Below are positions 1-11,908 of a stretch of DNA of 64,000 bases, one piece after another. Every line of letters begins with the position of its first letter. Within the stretch, counting starts at the first letter, position 1. The stretch is from Saposhnikovia divaricata. Lineage: Eukaryota > Streptophyta > Magnoliopsida > Apiales > Apiaceae. The stretch is from contig CM071598.1 in the NCBI GenBank assembly GCA_036435485.1, positions 201,479,148 to 201,543,147 on the forward strand. The letters run 5' to 3'. The position numbers were made by a program, and so were the translations under genes. The notes beneath the pieces were generated by a model. It did no database searches. It had not been told where the DNA came from and was given only the letters and a program-made list of their open reading frames with translations.

Positions 1-2181
1 TGAGTTTTTTTTTTTTTTTTTTTACTTTTAAATTCGTAAAAGGAAACTTAATCTATTGAAAGAAAATTAAATTATTCTAAAATTTCTGAATTCGAATTAA
101 AACTAGATGTTATTCTATATTTACAGAAAATTTTAAGAAATTTTGGACATGAATCGTTTGTAAAAGCACTAGCTCGAAATAAAATCAACACGCAAATTCA
201 CAGGAAATTCCTAGATACCATTCACAAACTCAACCCAGAAACAAACTCAGTAGCACTATTTCGAGAACTAGGACACAATTACTCATAACAAAAATCAACA
301 AACAATTCAAAAACCCAGTAACTAAGACAGGAAACAAGCGTGAGAAAAATAAAGACTTTAACAATGCAGCATGGACTTTAACCAAAAACTCTACAACATT
401 GACAGTTGACACCAACACAGACAACCATGAAGTCAGTTCTCAACAATGCAGAAATCTGTAAAAACTCAGAATCGAGCAACTCCATTTTACAAGATTAGAA
501 CTTGGTTACTAAAAACGGCAGCACGAAAACGAATACTCAGAAAACAGAGACCAAAAACCAGCACACACAATTGCAAAATTCGCACTAAAACAATATAGAA
601 TTGCGACTTGGAAACTCAATAAATACTTATACAGACTTCACAAGACAAGAAGACAAGACATGGCAACGAAACCTCGACACTACAAACACTACAAACGGAT
701 TTTGAACAACCTCAAATCTTCAAACTACAACCTTACAACTACGAAATCTCAGTACACTAAAACTCAGCAATCTCAATCGACACTCGCAGGAAACTCGCGC
801 AGCAACTCGAAATGCAGCAGACTAGAAGTAGTAGTAATCATAACAAGAGAAATAAACCAAAAACGGAACTCGGCAAGAACTCAGACATCAAACAAAACTC
901 AGAACCTACCCAAGAAAATGCAGTAATTTACGAACAGAATAAAATAGGAAAACAGAACAATAATACTAAATCAGAAAACGCAGCATGAATACAGCACCAA
1001 ATGGACTCAATCACAGCTACAACGAATGAAAATAAAGAACCCAGTTGGCTCGGCTCGCCAAACAATACTTTAATACCCAACAAACAATGAATGAACCACA
1101 ACAAATTCTAAAACTCGACATCTAAATTTAACCAACGAACTCAGACTTAACAGCGAACAACATCAAAACAAGAGCCATCAATAAAGTTTAATAAAACCCG
1201 AACAAAACAAAACTAAGACTCGTGAACTTAGAAGTCCAGAAACAAAACACCGAAAAAAAAAAAAAAAAGAACTCGCGCACTTAACAGAATAAACAGGATT
1301 TTATGTGTAAAGAATGAGAAGAAAGGGAAGGAGAGGTGATTGTGTCGAGAATTGGAAGAAGGAAAACTAGGTTTGTGTGAACTGAAATTGAAAAGGATGA
1401 AGACGGGGGAGATGGTGGTGTATTGGCGGAGAGGAAAGAAGGAGGGGAAAAGAGAAACGTAAGAAATTGTTCGCATATTAGAGAAACATGGGTGAGGTTT
1501 TGTGGGTGAAGAGAGAGTGAGAGAGATGGGAGAGAAAAGATTACGGAGGTAGAGAAAAAGGAGAGACAGGGGAGAGAGATCTGTTTTGTAAATAAAAGAG
1601 AATGGGTTTGTGGTTTGTTTGTGCTAAAAATGAATAAAACGAAACAAGGGAGATGAACTGCTACAAAACAAATAAATTTCAGCAGGAGAAAAATACATAT
1701 ATAAAAAAAAATTAAATTGTTTATAAGAGATGCAAAGAAAAATTACAACTATAAATTGAGGAGTGTTCTATTTCTAATGGGTTGTTCTAATCCTAATTCT
1801 AAGTGATTTTACAAGAGAGAAAAATGAATCTATTTATAGGAAATAGATTGAGATTTGTGGTTGGTGTGGATTAATCCCCACCATTCATTTTTGTTTGGTG
1901 GGATTAAATCCTAGCCCTCCATTTTTATTTATTTTTTTATTTTTTTTTATTTTTAGTTTTTTAATTAAAAATTCAGCTTTTGCACCAAACTCCCTCTTCT
2001 TTCCTTTTCTTCTATTTTGGTCCTTCTTCTTCTTCTTTTTCTCTTCTTTGACCTTTATTTCTTTATTTTGCAATTTCTTCAATTTTTTTTGAATTTCCTG
2101 AAATACAACAAAATAATTTATTAAAATACGAATTCAAACAATAAATAGGTAATAAAAATATGCAAAAATATGCACTTATCA
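1..2181 (-). repeat. 3' LTR of non-autonomous Tat/Athila-like gypsy element (cut by window start)
   Basis: This stretch matches 6152-8341 almost base for base, in the same orientation, so it is the second LTR of the element. Roughly 390 bases of its outer end lie before the window. It ends at 2181 in ...cttatca, the complement of a TGATAAG LTR start. Differences from the other LTR are few (for example a short indel near 100-115 and a poly-A length change near 1255), which points to a recent insertion. Short ORFs inside it on either strand look like chance. Confidence 0.9.
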
Positions 2182-2205
2182 AATGCCCCCATACCTATCT
2201 TTTGC
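2182..2205 (-). other. Polypurine tract next to the 3' LTR
   Basis: Read on the minus strand this is a purine-rich run with GGTATGGGGGCATT directly before the LTR start TGATAAG. The bases before it include GAGGACGAGCAAAAG, a phrase often seen just upstream of the polypurine tract in plant Tat/Athila gypsy elements. It primes plus-strand DNA synthesis and fixes the element orientation as minus. Confidence 0.75.
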
Positions 2206-3490
2206 TCGTCCTCGAGTAAAACAAAAAGAAAATCTAGATAAAAAGTCCTATACTCCTTTTCGTAGGTGTGACGGGTAATTTTAGGTTTACCAACCCGTTA
2301 AACCTATAGACGATCTCTACAGGAGGAGTGTTGTCTCCTAAGGGTTTACAGAAGATATACCCATAAAATCTTTGAGATAAGTCAGCAAGTATCCAACTTT
2401 CCTCTTTCAACTTAGCTTTCATTGGTGTCAACAAAACAATTTTGTAGGAAAATACATGCCTTAAAGATTATTCTAATAATAGCCAAGTTATAGGTTCCCA
2501 CAATCCACTTGATTAGACTCTAAAAATTTACAAAAAATCCCAAGGTGTGTAGTGAATTTAAGGCCCTTGATGGATAAAGTGCATACGAACATTTTCTCTT
2601 TTTCAACCAATATTGAACTAACGCAACCTCTATTAAAATAAGTATCTAGCCAAACTTCACGTTCTTAGCAGTTATATCGACTGTGCAATGGTTGAGGTCC
2701 CAAAAGACTTTTGCATCAATACCCATTTAGCGAGTTTTAGGTCAACATTCCCAGATCACTAACGACCTTAGGTTGTTAGGCACAAAGTCCCCTCGGACTT
2801 ACTTACTCGGGTTATTAATGAGCCCAACCTAGCCGATTTCCCTACTAAGAATTTATTATTACAAAATTACACTAGCACTCAACAATTACAAACATTTATT
2901 GACTCTTTTTTTTTATTTTTTTTTTTGACACTATAGGAACCAAATTTCGCAAAGGTTTGATTCGACATTGTTCTAACATGTGGGTTCTCTCTCAGGTATC
3001 GAATAACATTCCTATACAATTTTTCCATCAAAAGTCTTGTGCAAATGTGTCGTCTTGGTCTTTTAAGCAAAATTTTGTTCGACACAAGTTTCGTGAGGAA
3101 AACCTTAACTGACTACGTTCAAATTATCTAAAGGCATTATACATATAATTTTCGGAAAATAGTCAACACCAACTAGTTCTAGAATTTAAAGAGTGGGAAG
3201 GACAACTAAGCTAAAATATCTCTATTTTTGGATTTTTAAAATTTTTCAATTTTTTTTGGATTTTTCAATTTTATGTATTTACACTAAAACCCTCCCCCAT
3301 ACCTAAATCATGCATTGTCCTCAATGTATGCAAAATGAACGAGAATAAAATAGAGAGGAGGAAATACCTGATAAGGGATGACGGAGAATGACAAACTGCT
3401 GAAAAACTACGAAAGAAAACAACTCACACACGCACACAAATCCTCCCCCATACATACATTCTATTATGGGAGGTACAAAACAAATATTTA

Positions 3491-4975
3491 CTAACCAATA
3501 CCTGCTCTCGGAAAAACTATTTTTGTTGTACAACCAACATATTTCAGAAACTCACCCACAAAAATAGCATAGACCACTCGAAAGATCCGATTAGGTGCAA
3601 GAATAAAACTCATATTCCTAACTTCATCCATAGACCACGAAGATGCTTCTTTTTTTTGTTTAAGCAAATTAATTACGATAAGATGTTGGTCATGAATATC
3701 ATGAGTTTCGATGAAAGATGGAGCACGAGTGGAAGATGAAGAAATAGAAACGGGTGGGGGTGGTTCTTCGAAAAATGTTTTACCAGCAGAATTAGGATCA
3801 CAAGAACTATCCTTATGTTGGGTTTCCCATTTGGAACAAATATTCATCATCTCTCCAAACATCTCTTCCGAGGTCAAATCCTTAAAAGATTCGTGAAGCT
3901 CTCGATTAGTCTCGTAATGCAATTGAAAATCTTGTTTAAGAAGAGACTCAATCTCATGATCGTCCAAATTTGACCTTGAAACAACCTCCTTAACTAGATC
4001 AGCTCCTATTGGTTGAGTATGAAGTTCTTCGGTTTTTTCGGGAAGAGGTTTGGAAGATGAATGGAAAAGTTCACTAGAAGAAGATGATGGTTGTCTAGGT
4101 GAAGCCACAAACTCAGAATCATCGGGATTCTTCGTTTGACCTAGAGAAAGAATGATGTCAGCATCAGAATCTTCTTCGTGTGAATCACCACCGAAAGGAG
4201 TGTCAACTTGAACATTAGACCTAGGAGAAATGATATCATCGAAAGTATCGATAGGTCTTTGAGTTATAAGAAATTCAGGGTTGACCTCGGGTGGATTCGG
4301 AGTGGTTATCGTCTCAAGCTCGCACATGGTGGCTAATTGATTCACTTGAAATTCTAACTTAGATAAGACTTGAGCATTAGAGTTCAAAATTTGCCTATCA
4401 GAAGTTATGGTTCGCATGAAGTTTTCTTGAGAAACCAATAAAGCCTCGATACTCTTTTCTAAGGTGTCAAGTTGCCTACTCGAATCATGAAATCCGGGTG
4501 GGTGGGCGTTGGTTTGAATTGAACTCGAATAAGGAACTTGACTCGGAATTGGATAGGAGTTCGGTTCTTGAAAATGTGGAGGCTGAGTTTGAAAGCTATG
4601 ACCTTGGTTCCATGAGAGATCGGGATAATCTTTCCAACCGGAATTAGAAGACAATGTAAAATGGTCATTTCGAGAGGTTGGTTGAAACATGGCGTTGACA
4701 TGTTGAAAATCGAGACTCGGAGAGTTGAAATTTGGGTGCCAAGACGTGTGTGAAGGGCCTCTAAGGGTTTCTAAGGCTTCGAGTCGTCTAGTAAGAGCAT
4801 CTAATTCGGAGTCGAGTGCAATATAGTTTTCACTATAATGCAAATCACTAAAAGTACTGTACGACTCGTTATACACCCTAGGTTCCCTAGTTGACTCACA
4901 CCACATCGTATTATCTGCTAACTCCTCGTCAAAATCCCAACCTTGGTAATAACGCTCCCTAAATGCTATGGACAT
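3491..4975 (-). CDS. Gag-like protein of the LARD element
   Basis: An open frame continues to 5047, but the more likely start is the internal methionine at 4975 (MSIAFRERYYQGW), giving about 494 residues. I see no zinc knuckle and no catalytic domain. The visible features are a heptad-like stretch around LDALTRRLEALE, a proline/serine/asparagine-rich middle, and the phrase LSKLEFQVNQLATM, which resembles the LEVQIGQLA motif of Athila/Tat gag C-terminal regions. The tail is rich in acidic residues and serine. The frame is open in a young element, so it may be translated and could help packaging in trans, but that role is inferred. The assignment rests on context plus the short motif. Confidence 0.65.
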   Translation of the reverse strand: MSIAFRERYYQGWDFDEELADNTMWCESTREPRVYNESYSTFSDLHYSENYIALDSELDALTRRLEALETLRGPSHTSWHPNFNSPSLDFQHVNAMFQPTSRNDHFTLSSNSGWKDYPDLSWNQGHSFQTQPPHFQEPNSYPIPSQVPYSSSIQTNAHPPGFHDSSRQLDTLEKSIEALLVSQENFMRTITSDRQILNSNAQVLSKLEFQVNQLATMCELETITTPNPPEVNPEFLITQRPIDTFDDIISPRSNVQVDTPFGGDSHEEDSDADIILSLGQTKNPDDSEFVASPRQPSSSSSELFHSSSKPLPEKTEELHTQPIGADLVKEVVSRSNLDDHEIESLLKQDFQLHYETNRELHESFKDLTSEEMFGEMMNICSKWETQHKDSSCDPNSAGKTFFEEPPPPVSISSSSTRAPSFIETHDIHDQHLIVINLLKQKKEASSWSMDEVRNMSFILAPNRIFRVVYAIFVGEFLKYVGCTTKIVFPRAGIG

Positions 4976-5740
4976 GGTAAAGATTGATAAACCTCGTAGC
5001 AAGTAAGTGCGAAAATGAAACACACAAAATAAATGGTGAAAAATCAAAAGAAAAATCTAACCTAGGTTCCCTAAATAAAATAACTAGACATTGCTCACAT
5101 AACGTTAAGACACACTAAAAAAAATCCGTAAATTAAGAATTATTCAGACCGATTCGGCCAGATTAGAGCAGGCATTGCCAAGAGGCCAAACTCGTCTCTT
5201 AGACACCAAATCTTAACAGCCAGGCGAACCTTAGACACTGAAGGTCGTGAATAAGTCTTAATTACGTTTATTTGATGCAACAAACAACATGATATATACA
5301 AAAACGATAAACAATTATGGATGCTTACACTACGTGTTTTAACTAAAAGAAAAAAAAATTTAACGTACATTTGGGTCCTCCAGCAATCACCATAATTTAT
5401 AAGGTACGAAAAATTAAAAACAAGAAAATAAAAATCTAGATGATGTGCCCTAAGTGAGTAAATGCATGATGCAACATTTATGTATTTACAACAATTTTTT
5501 TTTTTCAATTTTCAATTTTTTTTTGTGATTTTTTTTTTGATTTTTTTGTGATTTTCTAAAAATAAAAAGGATGAAAAGAGTGAGATACGGGTTACCGAAG
5601 CATGCTTTCAAGAATTCCGATTTTTCCAAGCTCCGTGAAAAGATTCCCGAAATTCCAAACTTTCCTAAAAAAATAAAAATAAGGCAAGCGAAAGAAAACT
5701 AATCCGAAAAATTAAAAATTAAGGTGCGAAAAATAATTAC

Positions 5741-5758
5741 TCCCCAGCAGCGGCGCCA
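5741..5758 (-). other. Primer binding site (tRNA-Asp type)
   Basis: The minus strand reads TGGCGCCGCTGCTGGGGA six bases inside the 5' LTR. Plant Athila-type gypsy elements use TGGCGCCGTTGCCGGGGA, complementary to the 3' end of tRNA-Asp; this copy differs at two positions. It supports minus orientation and the Tat/Athila assignment. Confidence 0.85.
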
Positions 5759-5764
5759 AAAACT

Positions 5765-8341
5765 TGATGTGCTAAAAATATGACATTTAATTATCGCAAG
5801 CGCACGATCATCGTTTTAGTATTTGAGATTCGATCCACAGGGAATAATATTTATCGCAATCCTTAATTTCTAATTTAGGCGAATTAGGACAAGTGGGTTT
5901 TAGAAAATTTTGGATTTTACTAATTGATTCCTAAAACTATTTTTTCTTAAAAGAAATTTACATTAATCTACTAAAAACTGAATTTTTTTCATTTTTTTTT
6001 CTATTTAATTTAAAATTACCTAAAGAACATTTAAACAAATTTTAAAAGAAAATCTAATTTAATCAAATTTTAATTTAACAACTTAAAAATTCAAAAGAAT
6101 AATAAAAAAAAATTAGTCATTCTTAACTTCTAATTTAATCGAACTAAGGCAATTTGAGTTTTTTTTTATTTTTTTTATTTTTTTTTACTTTTAAATTCGT
6201 AAAAGGAAACTTAATCTATTGAAAGAAAATTAAATTATTCTAAAATTTCTGAATTCGAATTAAAACTAGATGTTATTCTAAATAATTATTTACAGAAAAT
6301 TTCAAGAAATTTTGGACATGAATCGTTTGTAAAAGCACTAGCTCGAAATAAAATCAACACGCAAATTCACAGGAAATTCCTAGATACCATTCACAAACTC
6401 AACCTAGAAACAAACTCAGTAGCACTATTTCGAGAACTAGGACACAATTACTCATAACAAAAATCAACAAACAATTCAAAAACCCAGTAACTAAGACAGG
6501 AAACAAACGTGAGAAAAATAAAGACTTTAACAATGCAGCATGGACTTTAACCAAAAACTCTACAACATTGATAGTTGACACCAACACAGACAACCATGAA
6601 GTCAGTTCTCAACAATGCAGAAATCTGTAAAAACTCAGAACCGAGCAACTCCATTTTACAAGATTAGAACTTGGTTACTAAAAACGGCAGCACGGAAACG
6701 AATACTCAGAAAACAGAGACCAAAAACCAGCACACACAATTGCAAAATTCGCACTAAAACAATATAGAATTGCGACTTGGAAACTCAATAAATACTTATA
6801 CAGACTTCACAAGACAAGAAGACAAGACATGGCAACGAAACCTCGACACTACAAACACTGCAAACGGATTTTGAACAACCTCAAATCTTCAAACTACAAC
6901 CTTACAACTACGAAATCTCAGTACACTAAAACTCAGCAATCTCAATCGAAACTCGCAGGAAACTCGCGCAGCAACTCGAAATGCAGCAGACTAGAAGTAG
7001 TAGTAATCATAACAAGCGAAATAAACCAAAAACGGAACTCGGCAAGAACTCAGACATCAAACAAAACTCAGAACCTACCCAAGAAAACGCAGTAATTTAC
7101 GAACAGAATAAAACAGGAAAACAGAACAATAATACTAAATCAGAAAACGCAGCATGAATACGGCACCAAATGGACTCAATCACAGCTACAATGAATGAAA
7201 ATAAAGAACCCAGTTGGCTCGGCTCGCCAAACAATACTTTAATACCCAACAAACAATGAATGAACCACAACAAATTCTAAAACTCGACAGCTAAATTTAA
7301 CCAACGAACTCAGACTTAACAGCGAACAACATCAAAACAAGAGCCATCAATAAAGTTTAATAAAACCCGAACAAAACAAAACTAAGACTCGTGAACTTAG
7401 AAGTCCAGAAACAAAACACCGAAAAAAAAAGAACTCGCGCACTTAACAGAATAAACAGGATTTTATGTGTAAAGAATGAGAAGAAAGGGAAGGAGAGGTG
7501 ATTGTGTCGAGAATTGGAAGAAGGAAAACTAGGTTTGTGTGAACTGAAATTGAAAAGGATGAAGACGGGGGAGATGGTGGTGTATTGGCGGAGACGAAAG
7601 AAGGAGGGGAAAAGAGAAACGTAAGAAATTGTTCGCATATTAGAGAAACATGGGTGAGGTTTTCTGGGTGAAGAGAGAGTGAGAGAGATGGGAGAGAAAA
7701 GATTACGGAGGTAGAGAAAAAGGAGAGACAGGGGAGAGAGATCTGTTTTGTAAATAAAAGAGAATGGGTTTGTGGTTTGTTTGTGCTAAAAATGAATAAA
7801 ACGAAACAAGGGAGATGAACTGCTACAAAACAAATAAATTTCAGCAGGAGAAAAATACATATATAAAAAAAATTAAATTGTTTATAAGAGATGCAAAGAA
7901 AAATTACAACTATAAATTGAGGAGTGTTCTAATTCTAATGGGTTGTTCTAATCCTAATTCTAAGTGATTTTACAAGAGAGAAAAATGAATCTATTTATAG
8001 GAAATAGATTGAGATTTGCGGTTGGTGTGGATTAATCCCCACCATTCATTTTTGTTTGGTGGGATTAAATCCTAGCCCTCCATTTTTATTTATTTATTTA
8101 TTTTTTTTTTTTTTAGTTTTTTAAATAAAAATTCAGCTTTTGCACCAAACTCCCTCTTCTTTACTTTTCTTCTATTTTGGTCCTTCTTCTTCTTCTTTTT
8201 GTCTTCTTTGACCTTTATTTCTTTATTTTGCAATTTCTTCAATTTTTCTTGAATTTCCTGAAATACAACAAAATAATTTATTAAAATACGAATTCAAACA
8301 ATAAATAGGTAATAAAAATATGCAAAAATATGCACTTATCA
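5765..8341 (-). repeat. 5' LTR of the LARD-like element
   Basis: A full LTR of 2577 bp with TG...CA ends (TGATGTGC at the plus-strand left end, CACTTATCA at the right). It is the pair of 1-2181. Its plus-strand right edge lies directly against copia coding sequence at 8342. Confidence 0.9.
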
Positions 8342-8342
8342 G

Positions 8343-11300
8343 GGTACTTTACCAGATTCATGGGAGACATTCAGGATGCCTTTGTCGAACTCAGCTCCGG
8401 ATGGTATTATCAGTATGGAATTAGCTAAGAGCAGTATTCTGAATGAAGAGATGAAAAGAAAGTCACTGGGTTCCTCTTCACAATCAGAAGTCCTTGTCAC
8501 TAAAAGGAAGGGGAGAGCTCAAAGTAGAGGTCCAACCAACAGAGGTAATCAACGGAGTAGTTCTAGATGTAATTATTTTGATGTTGAGTGTTATCATTGT
8601 GGTAAAAAGGGGCATACAAAGAAGTTCTGCAGAAAGTTGAAGCGAGAGAATAAAAAGGATTCAGACAAAGATCAGACGAAAACTGATAGTGGTAATGATA
8701 ATTCTGCGGTGATTGCTACTACTGATGAGCACCTGATCTGTTATGATGGAGATATTGTTAACCTTACACAAGATGATCTGAGTTGGGCAATTGATAGTGG
8801 TGCTTCGTGCCATGTTGCGTCACGAAGGGACTTCTTTACATCTTATACTTCTGGTGATTTTGGAGATGTTAAGATGGGTAACACTGACATATCAAAAGTT
8901 GTTGGCGTTGGAGATGTGTGTCTGAAATTTGATACAGGCATGGAGTTATATCTTCGTGATATTAAGCACGTTCCAGACATGAGAATGAATTTAATTTCTA
9001 CTAGCCTTCTTGATGATGAAGTTTATGTTAGCAGCTTTGGTAATGGTCAATGGAAGCTCACTCGGTGTTCTTTAATTGTTGCAAGAGGGAAGAGGTATCC
9101 GAAATTGTATATGACACAACCGCAAATCTCCAAGGGCATTATTAATGCAGTTGAGAATGTTGATATGATTGAGTTATGGCATAAGAGACTTGCTCACATG
9201 ATTGAAAAAGGAATGAATACGCTGTCGAAGAAAAAGATATTATCTGGTTTGGCTGATATACATTTGAAAAGGTGTTCTCACTGTGTGGCAGGTAAGCAAA
9301 ACAGAGTTTCTTTTAAGAGTCGTCCTCCCTCTCGTAGAGAGCATATACTTGACTTGGTGCATTACGATGTTTGTGGTCCTATGAAAACCAAAACTAATGG
9401 TGGTTCATTATATTTTGTTACATTCATCGATGATCATTCAAGGAAGTTGTGGGTTTATACCTTGAAGATGAAAGTCCAAGTGTTAGATGTGTTTAAGCAT
9501 TTTCAGGCTTTAGTTGAGAGACAGAATGGGAAGAAACTGAAGTGTATCAGGATAGATAATGGAGAGGAGTATACAGGTCCCTTTAATGTGTATTGTAGAC
9601 AGCAAGGTATTTGGCACCAAAGGACTCCACCAAAGACACCTCAGCTTAATGGTTTAGCAGAGAGGATGAACAGAACATTGGTGGAGCGAATTAGATGTTT
9701 ACTTTCACATGCTGAGTTGCCGATGTCTTTTTGGGGTGAGGCACTAAATACTCCGGTAACTGTGTTAAATCTCTCTCCTTGTGTTCCTTTACAGTTTGAT
9801 ATTCCAGATAGAGTTTGGAGTGGTAAAGATGTTTCTTATGATCATTTACGTGTCTTTGGATGTAAGGCTTTTGTGCATATCCCCAAAGATGAGAGGTCTA
9901 CACTTGATGTGAAGACTAAAGAGTGTATATTCCTTGGTTACAGTCAAGATGAGTTTGGCTATAGGCTCTACGATCCAGTTTCAAAGAAGATTGTGAGAAG
10001 TCGAGATGTTATCTTTATTGAAGATCAGAATTTGAAAGATATTGGGAAGGCAGAGACAGTTCCTCAATATAATAATGATCTAGTTGATTTGGATCCAGTT
10101 CCTCCAAGACATGTGGAGTCACAGTTTGGAGATGATGTTCATGATGATGACCAACATGGTACTAATACTGATACTCCAGAAAATAGTGACATGGATGATG
10201 ATGCCCATGAGGAGTCACCAGTACACAATACTCCACCATTCGTTCCACTCAGGCGGTCTACCAGAGATCGTCATCCTTCCAACAGGTATTCTGCTGATGA
10301 GTATGTTCTATTAACTGATAGTGGTGAACCTGAATCTTATGCAGAAGCTATGGAAAATGAACACAAAAAGGAGTGGGTCTATGCCATGCAAGATGAGATG
10401 AAATCCTTGTATGAGAATAATACTTTCGAGTTGGTGAAGCTACCTAAGGGAAAACGAGCTTTGAAAAATAGGTGGGTTTGTAGAGTGAAGCAAGATGAGC
10501 ATACTTCACAACCACGGTACAAAGCTAGGTTGGTCATCAAGGGATTCAGTCAGAGAAAAGGTATTGATTTTGATGAGATTTTGTCTCCAGTTGTTAAGAT
10601 GACATCAATTCGTGTGGTGCTTGGTTTAGCAGATAGTCTTGATCTGGAGGTTGAACAAATGGATGTCAAGACAGCTTTTCTACATGGTGACTTGGACAAA
10701 GAAATTTACATGGAGCAACCTGAAGGTTTTCAGGTAAAAGGTAAAGAGGATTATGTTTGTAGACTTCTTAAGAGTCTATATGGTTTGAAGCAGGCACCTC
10801 GGCAATGGTATAAAAAGTTTGAGTCATTTATGAAGGAGCAAGGCTACCGTAAGACTATTTCTGACCATTGTGTTTTTATTCAAAAAATTTCAGATGATGA
10901 TTTTATCATATTATTGCTTTATGTGGATGACATACTTATTGTTGGCAAAAATGCTGGAAGAATTCCTCAGTTGAAGCAACAGTTGAGTAAGTCCTTTGCT
11001 ATGAAGGACTTGGGGCCATCGAAACAGATTCTTGGCATTCGCATTCATCGAGATAGAGCGGCCAAGAAGTTGCATATATCACAGGAGCAGTATATTGAGA
11101 AGGTGCTTTGTAGGTTCAACATGGATAAATCTAAAGTTGTTAGTTCTCCTCTTACTACCAACTTTAAGTTAACTGAAAAGGATTCTCCTTCTACTAAGGA
11201 AAAAATTATAGAGATGGATGGTGTTCCATATGCCTCAGCAGTAGGAAGTTTGATGTATGCTATGGTATCTACGAGACCTGATATAGCCTTTGCAGTTGGT

Positions 11301-11891
11301 GTTGTCAGTCGCTATCTAACAAATCCAGGTCAGAAGCATTGGGAAGCAGTTAAGTGGATTATGAGATATCTTAGAGGTATTTCCAAATTGGGTTTGACAT
11401 TTGGGAATGGTAAACCAGTGCTTGTTGGATATATAGATTCTGACTTGGCAGGTGATAAGGATTCATTGAAATCTACTTCTGGATATTTAATGACTTTTGC
11501 AGGGGGAGCAGTCTCATGGCAATCTAGGTTGCAAAAGGGTGTTTCACTTTCTACGGGGGAGGCAGAGTATGTAGCAACAACTAAAGCTTGTAAGGAGTTG
11601 TTATGGTTAAAGCGGTTGATGCAGGAGCTTGGCTTCCCGCAACAACGGTATGTGGTTCTTTGTGATAATCAAGCAGCTATTGACATAGCTAAACATCCTA
11701 CTTTTCATGCAAGAACGAAGCATGTCGATATGAGATATCATTGGATTAGAGACGCTCTTGAAGAAGGGTTGTTTGAAGTGGAAAAGGTATACACCGATGA
11801 TAATGGTTCCGATATGTTGACAAAGTCTTTAGCTAAAGGGAAGTTGAAGGTATGTTGTTCAATCGCCGGAATGGCGAACTCTTTCTCATAG
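8343..11891 (+). CDS. Gag-pol polyprotein of copia element 1 (5' truncated by insertion)
   Basis: Polyprotein of the Tnt1 type. The reading frame enters from the insertion point (SWETF just before the first internal Met at 8376). Counting from 8376 (1171 residues): zinc knuckle CX2CX4HX4C at residues 72-85, protease DSGAS at 140-144, integrase zinc region HKRLAH...CSHC near 265-300, then the integrase core with aspartates in YDVCGP and RIDNGEE and glutamate in GLAERMN. Reverse transcriptase carries YVDDIL, and RNase H ends with LSTGEAEYVA and TKHVDMRYHWI. No stop or frameshift appears downstream of the insertion, so this part looks recently functional. Without the gag N-terminus the copy itself should be inactive. 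Confidence 0.92.
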   Translation, partial: GTLPDSWETFRMPLSNSAPDGIISMELAKSSILNEEMKRKSLGSSSQSEVLVTKRKGRAQSRGPTNRGNQRSSSRCNYFDVECYHCGKKGHTKKFCRKLKRENKKDSDKDQTKTDSGNDNSAVIATTDEHLICYDGDIVNLTQDDLSWAIDSGASCHVASRRDFFTSYTSGDFGDVKMGNTDISKVVGVGDVCLKFDTGMELYLRDIKHVPDMRMNLISTSLLDDEVYVSSFGNGQWKLTRCSLIVARGKRYPKLYMTQPQISKGIINAVENVDMIELWHKRLAHMIEKGMNTLSKKKILSGLADIHLKRCSHCVAGKQNRVSFKSRPPSRREHILDLVHYDVCGPMKTKTNGGSLYFVTFIDDHSRKLWVYTLKMKVQVLDVFKHFQALVERQNGKKLKCIRIDNGEEYTGPFNVYCRQQGIWHQRTPPKTPQLNGLAERMNRTLVERIRCLLSHAELPMSFWGEALNTPVTVLNLSPCVPLQFDIPDRVWSGKDVSYDHLRVFGCKAFVHIPKDERSTLDVKTKECIFLGYSQDEFGYRLYDPVSKKIVRSRDVIFIEDQNLKDIGKAETVPQYNNDLVDLDPVPPRHVESQFGDDVHDDDQHGTNTDTPENSDMDDDAHEESPVHNTPPFVPLRRSTRDRHPSNRYSADEYVLLTDSGEPESYAEAMENEHKKEWVYAMQDEMKSLYENNTFELVKLPKGKRALKNRWVCRVKQDEHTSQPRYKARLVIKGFSQRKGIDFDEILSPVVKMTSIRVVLGLADSLDLEVEQMDVKTAFLHGDLDKEIYMEQPEGFQVKGKEDYVCRLLKSLYGLKQAPRQWYKKFESFMKEQGYRKTISDHCVFIQKISDDDFIILLLYVDDILIVGKNAGRIPQLKQQLSKSFAMKDLGPSKQILGIRIHRDRAAKKLHISQEQYIEKVLCRFNMDKSKVVSSPLTTNFKLTEKDSPSTKEKIIEMDGVPYASAVGSLMYAMVSTRPDIAFAVGVVSRYLTNPGQKHWEAVKWIMRYLRGISKLGLTFGNGKPVLVGYIDSDLAGDKDSLKSTSGYLMTFAGGAVSWQSRLQKGVSLSTGEAEYVATTKACKELLWLKRLMQELGFPQQRYVVLCDNQAAIDIAKHPTFHARTKHVDMRYHWIRDALEEGLFEVEKVYTDDNGSDMLTKSLAKGKLKVCCSIAGMANSFS

Positions 11892-11908
11892 TTAGAAAGG
11901 GGGAGATT
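11891..11908 (+). other. Polypurine tract of copia element 1
   Basis: The run TTAGAAAGGGGGAGATT follows the pol stop codon and touches the LTR start TGTTGGG at 11909, the standard plus-strand primer position. Confidence 0.8.

Larger units (their letters stand above)
1..8341 (-). mobile_element. LARD-like non-autonomous Ty3/gypsy retrotransposon (Tat/Athila type)
   Basis: Two near-identical LTRs (right copy 5765-8341, 2577 bp) flank a 3.6 kb interior (2182-5764) that holds one gag-like ORF and no protease, reverse transcriptase or integrase. A primer binding site of the tRNA-Asp type and a G-rich polypurine tract lie at the expected ends on the minus strand. It is inserted into the gag region of the copia element that continues at 8342. 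The likely five-base target duplication is GGGTA at 8342-8346, but the other copy is outside the window. Such an element depends on proteins from related autonomous elements. Confidence 0.88.

Noticed and set aside
1228..1476. Hydrophobic minus-strand ORF in the LARD LTR (also 7357-7638)
   Set aside because: The C-terminal part changes between the two LTRs by simple-repeat length; purine-rich composition creates the open frame.
3711..3896. Plus-strand ORF opposite the LARD gag
   Set aside because: It lies wholly antisense to the better supported gag-like frame.
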